From Anaerolineae bacterium (lineage in GTDB: Bacteria; Chloroflexota; Anaerolineae; 4572-78; J111), in the NCBI GenBank assembly GCA_023382535.1, contig JAHDWA010000016.1, positions 1-64,000 of the forward strand: DNA of 64,000 bases. Reading direction: 5' to 3'. The notes below the pieces were generated by a model. The model was given only the letters and a program-made list of their open reading frames with translations. It was not told the origin of the DNA and did no database searches. A program made the translations under genes and the position numbers. Positions 1 to 7,945 of this stretch are shown here, one piece after another. How positions within the stretch are numbered: the stretch's first letter is position 1; each line of letters starts with the position of its first letter.

Positions 1-52
1 TGCCTTAAAATGCGTACCGTTTAGCGTTACATACTTTATGTTGATTCTTTCC
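1..52. mobile_element. Possible end of a mobile element abutting a truncated CRISPR repeat
   Basis: The first CRISPR repeat of the window lacks its 5' half and starts at base 53 with CTCGGAGGAG. The MITE-interrupted repeat resumes at exactly this base (position 955). The bases before the junction end in CCCT, like the right end of the MITE at 954, and contain a GTTAC motif near 26-30 like those inside the MITE. I infer that this is the right end of a second, related element whose left part lies outside the window. An ordinary degenerate first repeat is the alternative. Confidence 0.35.
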
Positions 53-373
53 CTCGGAGGAGCATTAAGACTTGACCGCGAACCTCAAAGGTTGAGATCT
101 CTATACCTCGGGAAAATAGACAGAAAGCTCGGAGGAGCATTAAGACCGACGGGAACTTTTTTAATAATTTCATATTCTTTTCTCGGGAAAATAGACAGAA
201 AGCTCGGAGGAGCATTAAGACTTGCTTCCAGGCGTTTCATAGCCTGGTGGGGATCCTTTGCCGCGGCGGGAAAATAGACAGAAAGCTCGGAGGAGCATTA
301 AGACCGGTTGCCGGCCGCCTTCCCCATGGGCTTGAAAATGGGCAGTGGAAAATAGACAGAAAGCTCGGAGGAG
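53..373 (+). CRISPR. CRISPR array, first segment (5 repeats, last one interrupted)
   Basis: Repeats lie at 53-71 (3' half only), 110-146, 185-221, 268-304 and 346-373 (5' 28 nt; the rest resumes at 965). The 37-nt unit starts GGGAAAATAGAC and ends GGAGCATTAAGAC. Spacers are 38, 38, 46 and 41 nt. The repeat holds a GCTC-GGAG-GAGC hairpin followed by ATTAAGAC. Cleavage 3' of that stem would leave an 8-nt 5' handle, as expected for Cas6-processed crRNA. This sets the + orientation and places the leader left of the window. Confidence 0.93.
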
Positions 374-954
374 AGGGTTGGACCAGGAAAAGCTGGTTAC
401 AGGTAGGTTACGAGTGGGTTACGTTTAAGCGTAACCAGGTTACGTTTGAGAGAAATTGAAGCGTAGCTACCTGGAAATAACTCATTAACAACGGAATTTA
501 GACGGTTTTGGCCGGTAATTTGGCTTGATGGGGTCTGAACGAGCCATTTTCCCGGCCACAGACCCCGGCTCGACCAATTCCTTGACGGCAGCATTAAAAC
601 TTTCTCTGAGCGAGAGGTTGTTAGAGCAAAGATGACTCCAGTTGAGCCGGAGTTGACCAGTCTCATCAGCGCGGGCACCAATCGGCCATTAAGACAGGCA
701 AGCTTGGTGATACAGGCGGAACGAAGATCGGCCTATGGTCAAGCGTATGTTTGATGGCCTGGCTAGACTGGTCACAGGTTTTTTGATAAAAATATGGCTC
801 TTCAGGCTGATTTTCGCTCAAAAAGAGAGCCTAACGAGCCTAAATTCGAGCGTAACCAGCTTTTTCCTGGTTACGTTTTCCACTCGGCTGGTTACGAGTG
901 GGTTACGGGTAGGTTACGTTCAAACGTAACCAGCTAAAAACCGAGTCCAACCCT
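374..954. mobile_element. MITE-like element inserted inside a CRISPR repeat
   Basis: This 581-bp insert is bounded by imperfect terminal inverted repeats. Both ends read AGGGTTGGAC inward, followed after a few bases by GCTGGTTAC. Several GGTTACG-type subterminal motifs occur at each end. The 10-bp sequence CTCGGAGGAG is duplicated at 364-373 and 955-964, and removing the insert plus one copy restores a full 37-nt repeat. No transposase is encoded. A - strand frame is open over about 488-688 (67 codons, no start) and could be a relic, but it is not recognisable. Mobilisation in trans by a related transposase is inferred. Confidence 0.85.
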
Positions 955-1809
955 CTCGGAGGAGCATTAAGACCCGTTTTTAACGACGGTTTCTTTCACG
1001 TTGCTGGAATGGGGGAAAATAGACAGAAAGCTCGGAGGAGCATTAAGACTAAAGCGGTAGATGTCGCCCTCGGAAAAGCCCTGGGTTAAAAGGTAAGGGA
1101 AAATAGACAGAAAGCTCGGAGGAGCATTAAGACGTGACGGTTGACAGCTCGACTTTTTCATTGTCCATCATCTCTGAGGAAATAGACAGAAAGCTCGGAG
1201 GAGCATTAAGACCCAGCGCCGCGTTAAACGCCCCGGCCAAAATCTCAAACCGGAGGAAATAGACAGAAAGCTCGGAGGAGCATTAAGACTCCCAGATTGG
1301 CCCACCAGATATTATCAATTTTACTCGCGTTGAGGAAATAGACAGAAAGCTCGGAGGAGCATTAAGACACTTCTCCCCGAAGGGAGCTTCCCCGGTCTCA
1401 ATCCATTGTGAGGAAATAGACAGAAAGCTCGGAGGAGCATTAAGACGCCCTAGGGAATTCCAAATGGCTTCCTGCACTTCGGGAGGAAATAGACAGAAAG
1501 CTCGGAGGAGCATTAAGACTTAGTTACAACATAGTCGGCTTCGCAGGGGATGCAGGAGGAAATAGACAGAAAGCTCGGAGGAGCATTAAGACACGCAGAG
1601 TTTTGATCTGCCCACGTGGTGGCTTTGGCCAGAGGAAATAGACAGAAAGCTCGGAGGAGCATTAAGACCTCCAGAGTGGCGGCCCCTGTATGGAATTCCT
1701 GATTTTGAGAGATGGAGGAAATAGACAGAAAGCTCGGAGGAGCATTAAGACACCACTTGCAGCGCAATTCCTGAAAATATTTGGCTTTTCGGAATGTGTC
1801 AAGCATGGC
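955..1809 (+). CRISPR. CRISPR array, second segment (10 full repeats)
   Basis: After the rest of the interrupted repeat (955-973), full 37-nt repeats lie at 1013-1049, 1097-1133, 1176-1212, 1253-1289, 1332-1368, 1410-1446, 1483-1519, 1556-1592, 1632-1668 and 1715-1751. Spacers are 36-47 nt and show no obvious similarity to one another. The repeat start changes from GGGAAAATAGAC to GAGGAAATAGAC between the copies at 1097 and 1176. The last stretch, 1752-1809 (58 nt), is longer than any spacer and ends at the IS element. Confidence 0.95.
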
Positions 1810-1829
1810 GAGACAACTCTGAACAGAAT

Positions 1830-3017
1830 TTAATGTCCAAAAAGGTTTGATCCGCCTGTGCCCAGCGCCAGGCCAAGTATAGCCGGGTGCTCGCCCGCGT
1901 CAAGGGACGCTAGCGCTTGGCCTGCGGCCACCCTTGACCCGGTCTGCGCGCCCGGCTGGCCTGAAGCTGACGCTGGGCCGGCGGGGGAAACAAGCTTAAG
2001 GGTGTTTACCTGAGCCTGGTTGCCCGGTAGGAGGATCGTTTTAGACTGAGGTGGGTTAATCCAAACCTCTGTCGGTAAAGTCGCCACTTGGGGGCGACCC
2101 TGAACAAATCGTTCCGGATGAGCGACATAGGCTGCCTGCAACACCAGTTGGCGGCGATCCAAGATCAGGGTGGCCTGACCGTAGTGAACACTGGCCGGGG
2201 TCAGCAAGCCCAGACGACTATGGTAAAACTGGTGATTATACCAGGGAAAGAAACCTCTGACCCAGGTTTGGGCCTCCTGATATGAGCCAAATCGACCGGG
2301 AAAATCAGGCTGGTACTTTAAGGTTTTGAAATGGGCTTCCGAGTAAGGATTGTCGTTAGGCACGTGGGGCCGGGAATGGCTCGGGGTAACGCCCAGATCG
2401 GTCAACAATTGGCTGACGGTCTTGGCTTTCATGGGCGCGCCTCGGTCAGCATGCAGGGTTAGCTGCTCGCGGCTGATGCCCTGCTTGGTACAACTTTCGA
2501 CAATCAGTCGTTCGGCCAGGTTAGCCGCCTCCTGTTCAGCCAGGAGCCAACCGACGACATAGCGGCTGAAGATGTCGAGGATGACATACAGGTAGTAATA
2601 GTGCCACTTGGCTGGCCCTTTGAGTTTGGTAATATCCCAACTCCAGAGTTGGTTAGGTCCGGTGGCGACCAATTCTGGCTTAGCATAGCGGGGATGCTTC
2701 AGTTGGTTGCGCCGTTCGCGGACTTCGTCGTGCTCTTTCAAAATTCGATACATGGTCCGCCAATGACACAGGTAGATCCGTTCATCTATTAAGGTGGCGT
2801 AGACTTGTCGAGGCGGACAATCCTGAAATCGCTCGCTGTTGAGCACCGTTCGGACGTGGGCTCGCTCTTGCGGGCTTAAGGCTCGGCTTGGCCGGGGACG
2901 CGGTTTAAGCGGCTGTTTGGGGTGGCGCGCCCGGTACAGTCGGCTGCGGGGCACATTCAGGACCTGACAGGCGGTGGTTACGCCCACCTGGGGAGCGAGC
3001 TGTTCAACCGTCTGCAT
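1830..3017 (-). CDS. IS3-family transposase OrfB (DDE integrase core)
   Basis: The 395-residue protein has an N-terminal helix-turn-helix-like part (residues 1-110) and an rve integrase core. The catalytic triad is visible as D128 (WSWDIT), D191 (HADRGAP) and E227 (NPYSEAHF), which gives the DD(35)E spacing of IS3-family enzymes. Its start codon overlaps the orfA stop by one base. The C-terminus after residue 330 is rich in Pro, Ala and Gly and runs nearly to the inverted repeat. It is probably made mainly as an OrfAB fusion through the upstream A8 slippery site. The gene is intact. Confidence 0.93.
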   Translation of the reverse strand: MQTVEQLAPQVGVTTACQVLNVPRSRLYRARHPKQPLKPRPRPSRALSPQERAHVRTVLNSERFQDCPPRQVYATLIDERIYLCHWRTMYRILKEHDEVRERRNQLKHPRYAKPELVATGPNQLWSWDITKLKGPAKWHYYYLYVILDIFSRYVVGWLLAEQEAANLAERLIVESCTKQGISREQLTLHADRGAPMKAKTVSQLLTDLGVTPSHSRPHVPNDNPYSEAHFKTLKYQPDFPGRFGSYQEAQTWVRGFFPWYNHQFYHSRLGLLTPASVHYGQATLILDRRQLVLQAAYVAHPERFVQGRPQVATLPTEVWINPPQSKTILLPGNQAQVNTLKLVSPAGPASASGQPGAQTGSRVAAGQALASLDAGEHPAILGLALGTGGSNLFGH

Positions 3018-3442
3018 CAGTCGCTCCCGTCCGGCTCGGCTGTCGTTAAGCCCAGCAGTTGAGAAAGTTTTTTTTGCACCGCGATGATCGTTTCGGCCTG
3101 TTCCAGTCGAGCTTTTAGCCGCTCGTTTTCCCGCTGTAACCTGGCTAACTGGGCCGCCTGTGGCTCAGGCTTACGGCCCCGCTTTTTGGGGCCCAGCCCT
3201 TGTAATTGGCCGTGGCTCCGTTGCCGCCGCCACGTCGTCAGATGCGATGAGTACAAGCCTTCCCGACGCAGCAGCGCCCCGACTGCACCGGCTTCGGCAC
3301 ACTGGTCTACTTCTTCCAGTATCCGCAGCTTGTACTCGGCGGTAAACCGACGTCGTTTGGCTCCTAGCGTCACCTCTGGATCAGGTACTTCGCTTGACCG
3401 GTGACCATTCATTTGGATGATACCTGTTTTTTGCTCAGACAA
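3017..3442 (-). CDS. IS3-family OrfA (DNA-binding helix-turn-helix protein)
   Basis: The 141-residue protein has the typical OrfA layout: a helix-turn-helix around residues 30-75 (RRRFTAEYKLRILEEVD, then SSHLTTWRRQR), a basic linker, and a leucine-zipper-like coiled coil (LARLQRENERLKARLEQAE) at about 97-120. It binds the IS ends and forms the N-terminal part of the OrfAB transposase. Codons 122-124 contain an A8 run used for the predicted frameshift. Confidence 0.92.
   Translation of the reverse strand: MSEQKTGIIQMNGHRSSEVPDPEVTLGAKRRRFTAEYKLRILEEVDQCAEAGAVGALLRREGLYSSHLTTWRRQRSHGQLQGLGPKKRGRKPEPQAAQLARLQRENERLKARLEQAETIIAVQKKLSQLLGLTTAEPDGSD
3068..3075 (-). other. Programmed -1 frameshift site between orfA and orfB
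   Basis: Eight consecutive A residues (T8 on the + strand) lie in the orfA frame as CAA AAA AAA. Slipping back one base there opens a frame with no stop codon from the slip site to the orfB ATG at 3017, and orfB is in that same -1 frame. This matches the known IS3-family way of making OrfAB. Function is inferred from geometry and frame analysis. Confidence 0.75.
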
Positions 3443-3498
3443 TTTTATACTCCTCCGCCCACTAGATTCTACACTAATTTTTCGGGCAGAGTTGTCTC

Positions 3499-3730
3499 AC
3501 TCATTATGGCACAGCGGGTTTTGTGAGGAAATAGACAGAAAGCTCGGAGGAGCATTAAGACTCCCGAAGTTTATCACGGCAAGCTTGCTCAGACTCAAGA
3601 TCTTTGACACGAGGAAATAGACAGAAAGCTCGGAGGAGCATTAAGACACATTGTGTACTATCCCCACTCCCATAACGATAACAGTTGAGATAGCCGCGCG
3701 AGGAAATAGACAGAAAGCTCGGAGGAGCAT
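3499..3730 (+). CRISPR. CRISPR array, last segment, terminal repeat truncated
   Basis: Full repeats lie at 3525-3561 and 3611-3647. The last copy at 3700-3730 keeps 31 of 37 nt and then changes from the usual ATTAAGAC end to ATGAGCAA, as expected of a degenerate trailer-end repeat. Spacers are 49 and 52 nt, longer than those upstream. Bases 3499-3524 are the remainder of the spacer broken by the IS. The array ends 6 bases before the cas6 start codon. Confidence 0.93.
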
Positions 3731-3736
3731 GAGCAA

Positions 3737-4612
3737 ATGATGTTGACCAGTTTAATCTTACACCTGCAATCGCCGGCTGAGGCGGCTCTGCCGGCCAATT
3801 TGGGCCGGGCGGGACAGTCGCTCTTACTGCGTCTCATCGGAGCACGGGACGCGGCCCTGGCCCAGGAACTGCACGAGGCGGAAAAGGCCAGGCCCTACAC
3901 AGTCTCGAATCTGGTGCTGGGCAAACGGGCCGGCGGCAGCCTGCATGCGCAGGCGGGCCAGACCGGCTGGCTGCGCTTCACCGGGCTGAATGAGGCTGTC
4001 AGTGGTCATCTGGCTGCGCTGGCCACCCAGCCGCCGGAGTCGGTGGAATTGGACGGCCATCCTTTCAAGGTGAGTGGAGCCACCCTGGACCCGGCCATCC
4101 ACCCCTGGGCGGGCCAGATCAGCTACCAGGATTTGGCCGCGCCTTACCTGCTGGGGGGCCGCGAGAGGCTTAACTCGACCCTGCGGCTGGAGTTTGCCTC
4201 GCCGACGACCTTTCGCAGCCAGGGGCGCTACCTGCCCTTGCCGGAACCGGAATTGGTCTTTGGCAGCCTGCTGGATCGCTGGCAGACCTTTGCGCCCATC
4301 GCCCTGCACTCCGACACCCGCCGCTTTGCCGCCGAAGCCGTGGCTCTGAGCCGCTATGAGCTGCGCACACGCGGGATGCCGTATGTCAAGCGAGGGGTAG
4401 GGGGCAGGGGAGAAGGGGCGATGCACTACCCGACCATCATCGGTTTTACCGGACGGGTAGTTTTCGCCGTGCTGAACCGGGATCGTTACTGGCTCAACGT
4501 GCTCCATCTGCTGGCCGCGTTTTCATTTTACAGCGGCGTCGGTTATCAAACGGCGGCGGGGCTGGGGCAGGTACGGCTGGTGGAGTCAGGTCAGAGCGAA
4601 AAGCAGCGTTGA
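3737..4612 (+). CDS. cas6: Cas6 CRISPR endoribonuclease
   Basis: The 291-residue protein cleaves repeat RNA to make crRNAs. The N-terminal ferredoxin-like half has the Cas6 motif ELHEAEKARPYTVSNL, which places a candidate general acid/base at H46. The C-terminal half carries GFTGRVVF and the glycine-rich RNA-binding loop GVGYQTAAGLGQ at about 267-278. The length is normal for stand-alone Cas6 of type I/III systems. The Shine-Dalgarno sequence GGAGGAG (3721-3727) is part of the last repeat. An upstream ATG at 3729 opens only a 3-codon frame. No other cas gene is in the window, so the enzyme must serve an effector encoded elsewhere, or the locus is a remnant. Confidence 0.9.
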   Translation: MMLTSLILHLQSPAEAALPANLGRAGQSLLLRLIGARDAALAQELHEAEKARPYTVSNLVLGKRAGGSLHAQAGQTGWLRFTGLNEAVSGHLAALATQPPESVELDGHPFKVSGATLDPAIHPWAGQISYQDLAAPYLLGGRERLNSTLRLEFASPTTFRSQGRYLPLPEPELVFGSLLDRWQTFAPIALHSDTRRFAAEAVALSRYELRTRGMPYVKRGVGGRGEGAMHYPTIIGFTGRVVFAVLNRDRYWLNVLHLLAAFSFYSGVGYQTAAGLGQVRLVESGQSEKQR

Positions 4613-5377
4613 CCTTGACCCAAAACAGTCTACTGTTGCTTTTACCCCCCGGATAGTGACTCGGCAACGGGCCGCCACCTCCCGGATTCCCCTCCGACAT
4701 TTGTCCGACCGTGGTCCGACCGGCTTTCAAGTGGAATTAACCGACCGGGACTTTTCCCGGCAGCGGTCCGACTGTCTGACCTCCCCCCGGCCTCCCCCGG
4801 ATTTCCCCCTGATCTCCGCTCTGCAATTTTCAGCCATCCAGCCCAATCTTGGGGGAGAGCTTGACCTCTCCCCTTCTCCGCCCGACAGCGCCCGGATTGC
4901 CCCGCAACACCAGTTTGACATTCGCCCGACATCGGTCAAGCCCATTCTGGCGGCGCAGGCATCCCGCAAAAATCGGCTCAATTTTTGACCTGCTCTCCTT
5001 GCTCTGTTCCTCGTTAGCCAGTCGGCGCTGCCGACCCTGCGTCGATTGGGCTATTCAAAAACCCCCCAATATTAGGGGTTGACGGTCAGAGTGATTGGCC
5101 TTACCCTATGGGGGAATAAATTCATATTGCCACTTCACCCTCCCGATGCCCTTTTCCCGAGCATCGTATTGACCCCGCTTCTGGCGGCAGTGTGTACCTT
5201 CCCGGCAGCTCTTCTTTTTGAGAGCGCCACACTCTCCCCACTTTGCCCAGGCAGACAGAACGGCCCGTGGCCTCACCCGCGTTTACCGCGCGGCGCAAGG
5301 ACTGTTTCGATTCGTATGCCCGGCAAAGTTCTTGTCTTTCTGATCCCATTCAACAATAAACACCTCCAGGCTACCCA
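4613..5377. promoter_or_regulatory. Gene-poor region with phased TCCGAC motifs, candidate transfer or control region
   Basis: I see no convincing gene in these 765 bases. A weak hairpin (AACAG/CTGTT, 4624-4637) followed by a short T stretch may end cas6 transcription. TCCGAC occurs at 4693, 4704 and 4715, exactly 11 bp apart on one face of the helix, again at 4767, and as CCCGAC at 4881 and 4925. An imperfect hairpin with AACCCC/GGGGTT arms spans 5060-5080. This could be a protein-binding array, an origin of transfer or a promoter-operator region for the operon starting at 5378. Confidence 0.4.
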
Positions 5378-7945
5378 ATGGATTTGATGGGCATCAGTCG
5401 GACCATTGACCACGCGGTCTATACCTTGCTCAACACCCTGGCCATGATCCTGTGGCGACTCGACGCGGCCCTCCTGGGTGTGTCTATGCTGGGCTACCGC
5501 ACCCAGGATTGGCTGACCGGGCCGGAGGGCGGGGTCTGGTTCCTGCTGGCCAAACTGGCCGGGCCGGAGGGGTTGATCAACCTGGCCGTCTGGCAGGCAT
5601 TTTTGCTCCTGGCCGTGACTCTCTATGGCTTTTCGCTCCTCCTGCGCATCTTCGGGGTGCAGGCCGTCAATCTGCCCCGGCTTTTCTTCTTTGCGGTGAT
5701 GGCCTATACCTTCATCAGCCAGGGCAGCGAGCTGCTGCGGGCCGCCGAAGCCTGGCGCAGCGAAGCGGGCAGCTATGCCTATACCCTCCTGGCCGGCGAA
5801 AGCGGGCTGAACATAGATCTACCCGGCGTCACCCCCAGCAGCGACGAGCCGCTGCTGCCACCCCAGGACCTGGACGGTCAGCCCCCTTTACGCGGCTGGG
5901 AAGCGGTAGCCACCTCCTACTTTCTGGCTGACTCAGCCGAAGAGTTGCACAGCGCGACACCGCCGGCTGCTTTTCTGACCGCCTACTGTCTGTACGACCC
6001 CGGCCAACCCCTGAACGAACAAAGTGAAGAGAACAGCGCCGGGTGCAGCCCACGCAAGGCCTGGGACGAGTGGCAGGAGATCCAAATCAGCGCCCCCATC
6101 ACCCAGGTTTGGGGCATCCCCCTGCCTGTAGATGTCGCCATTGACCTGCCGGTCTTCCAGGAGCATCCCGAAAACCGGCAGTTGGGTTTGCGCCAGGCCC
6201 AGGCCGGCCTCGCCCGGCTGGCCCTGGGACCGGTCGTGGCGCTGTACCCGCTGGTGGAGTCAAGCGTCAGCCTGATGCTGGCCCTATCTGCCAGTTTCAT
6301 CTATCTTTCGCTGCCCATCACCCTGCTCTTTGGCTTCTTTTTATATACCGAATCCATGGCCACCCGGCTGCTGCTGCAGCTCATCAGCGTGTTTATCCGC
6401 ACCCTCATTTTGCAGGGATTAGCGGCGCTGTTTCTGCTGCTGCTGGTCGGGGTCTCGGCGGCCCAGGCTGGACTGACCGTTTACCTGGGACTGGTTGGGG
6501 TAGGTCTGCTCGGCGGTTTTTTCCTGATCCGGCTGGCCAACGAAACGATGCGTGACACGTTGACCCAATCATTGGGGGCCGTAGGCAGCGTCTGGATGGG
6601 TGCGACAACGGGAGTGTTGGGCCAGGGAGCACGGCAGCCGGCTCAAGCAGCGTTGGGCGCGGCCAAACTGGCCGCCGCCGGGGTGGCCATGGCAGTAACC
6701 GCGCGAAGTGTCGGGGCCTGGCAATCGCTGGATGTGGTTGCGCCGGCTGGCGAAGCAGCCCGGAGCGGGCTGGCTGACCTGCGGCAAGGCGCGCCCCAGC
6801 CTATGGAGCAGTTCGACCAGAAACTCCAGGGCACGATACCAGCCCCATTGGCCCGGCTGGCCGCGAACAGTACCGCTAGCCAGGACAATTCAACAGCCAC
6901 CCCAGCGGCTCAACCGCCGGTTCCTCTGCCGGGAACCTTGTGGCCCGCTTCAGGTGGTCGGATGGCAACTGTCTCGGCCGCCCCATCGCCCTTTATGGCT
7001 TCCCCCGCAACCCCTCCACCGACTAACACCCTTGAGTCGTCTCCTCCTTTAGTGAACAACATAGGCGCAGCGGTCTACGGGACCGTCGAGCAACCAGACC
7101 GGACTGTGGAGCGCTGGGCTGAACAGGTCTACCAGGCCCGCGCACGGCGCGGCCAGGGCCGGCAGCAGGCTGCCGAGACCGGCAAACTCCTCCTGGGGGA
7201 GGAACTGGCGGGCGAAGCGAGCGGGGCAATGGCCCGGCACAGCCTGGCCGAAACCCGGGCGGTGTTACAAGCCACGCGCCAGTCTGCGGTCAACCTACCA
7301 CCCGAGCAGTTCATTAGAGCTGACGGCACGATAACCCAGGCAGGGCTGCAAGCCGTGCAAGCGCAGTTGGACCCGGCCTCCGCCGCAGCCTTTCAGGGGA
7401 AACGAGGCCAGCGCGACCTGGCCGCACTCATGGCGGCGGAACTCAGACCCCGCAAAGAGGTTGAGCCGGAGGCGTTCCGCCAGGCCGCTGCCCGGGCCGC
7501 CGATGGGCGCGGTGAACAATCTCCCGGACGGACCGTGCCACGGGCGTTGGGACTAGACCCGGCGGCAGCCGGCGCGCATTTTGCCGGCCTGAACCGCTTC
7601 ACCCGCCTCAGCGAACAGGCTGGACTGACGCCGGAGCAGCGGCAGCAGCTTTTGCAGGAAGTCGCCCGGACCGGGCAGGTCTCGACCGGACTGCGGCAGG
7701 AATTGGAAGCATTGGTGCAGCGCCAGGGGCGGGTCGGGCCGAAACTGGACGACGTCATCAGCAGCGCCCGAGCCCTGCCGGAAACCTTGAACGGGCCGCA
7801 GCGCGTCCACTTACCCGAAGCCGCCGCGCCGGCCAGCCCGGCCACAGTCCCACCTAAAAAAAGTGACCAGAAAAAAGCAGTTCGACCCCTCCGGCGACCG
7901 GCTGCGCTCAAAGAAGAAATCGAGCTATGGCAACCAACCAAGTAA
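5378..7945 (+). CDS. TrbL/VirB6-like polytopic membrane protein of a type IV secretion system
   Basis: The 855-residue protein has clusters of hydrophobic helices over about residues 60-120 and 290-460 (for example LYPLVESSVSLMLALSASF). A long hydrophilic tail rich in Ala, Gln and Arg follows. This layout matches the VirB6/TrbL inner-membrane channel component, as does its position first in an operon with a pilin and a VirB4 ATPase. No catalytic motif is seen and sequence identity to characterised VirB6 is not obvious, so the name rests on topology and context. The stop codon overlaps the next gene by 19 bases. Confidence 0.6.
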   Translation: MDLMGISRTIDHAVYTLLNTLAMILWRLDAALLGVSMLGYRTQDWLTGPEGGVWFLLAKLAGPEGLINLAVWQAFLLLAVTLYGFSLLLRIFGVQAVNLPRLFFFAVMAYTFISQGSELLRAAEAWRSEAGSYAYTLLAGESGLNIDLPGVTPSSDEPLLPPQDLDGQPPLRGWEAVATSYFLADSAEELHSATPPAAFLTAYCLYDPGQPLNEQSEENSAGCSPRKAWDEWQEIQISAPITQVWGIPLPVDVAIDLPVFQEHPENRQLGLRQAQAGLARLALGPVVALYPLVESSVSLMLALSASFIYLSLPITLLFGFFLYTESMATRLLLQLISVFIRTLILQGLAALFLLLLVGVSAAQAGLTVYLGLVGVGLLGGFFLIRLANETMRDTLTQSLGAVGSVWMGATTGVLGQGARQPAQAALGAAKLAAAGVAMAVTARSVGAWQSLDVVAPAGEAARSGLADLRQGAPQPMEQFDQKLQGTIPAPLARLAANSTASQDNSTATPAAQPPVPLPGTLWPASGGRMATVSAAPSPFMASPATPPPTNTLESSPPLVNNIGAAVYGTVEQPDRTVERWAEQVYQARARRGQGRQQAAETGKLLLGEELAGEASGAMARHSLAETRAVLQATRQSAVNLPPEQFIRADGTITQAGLQAVQAQLDPASAAAFQGKRGQRDLAALMAAELRPRKEVEPEAFRQAAARAADGRGEQSPGRTVPRALGLDPAAAGAHFAGLNRFTRLSEQAGLTPEQRQQLLQEVARTGQVSTGLRQELEALVQRQGRVGPKLDDVISSARALPETLNGPQRVHLPEAAAPASPATVPPKKSDQKKAVRPLRRPAALKEEIELWQPTK

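Larger units (their letters stand above)
1810..3498 (-). mobile_element. IS3-family insertion sequence in the CRISPR array
   Basis: This 1,689-bp element is bounded by inverted repeats that begin GAGACAACTCTG at both ends and stay imperfectly similar for about 27 bp. It carries overlapping orfA and orfB on the - strand. No target-site duplication is visible: the left flank ends ATGGC and the right flank starts ACTCA. The flanking unique stretches (58 and 26 nt) sum to 84 nt, too long for one spacer. Insertion with a local deletion, or recombination between IS copies, is likely. Confidence 0.9.

Noticed and set aside
967..1806. Minus-strand ORFs with a recurring LNAPPSFLSI peptide
   Set aside because: They are translations of the reverse complement of CRISPR repeats, with no coding character in the spacers.
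4656..5387. Short overlapping ORFs between cas6 and the transfer operon
   Set aside because: They lack ribosome-binding sites and domain signals, overlap on both strands, and reflect GC-rich sequence.
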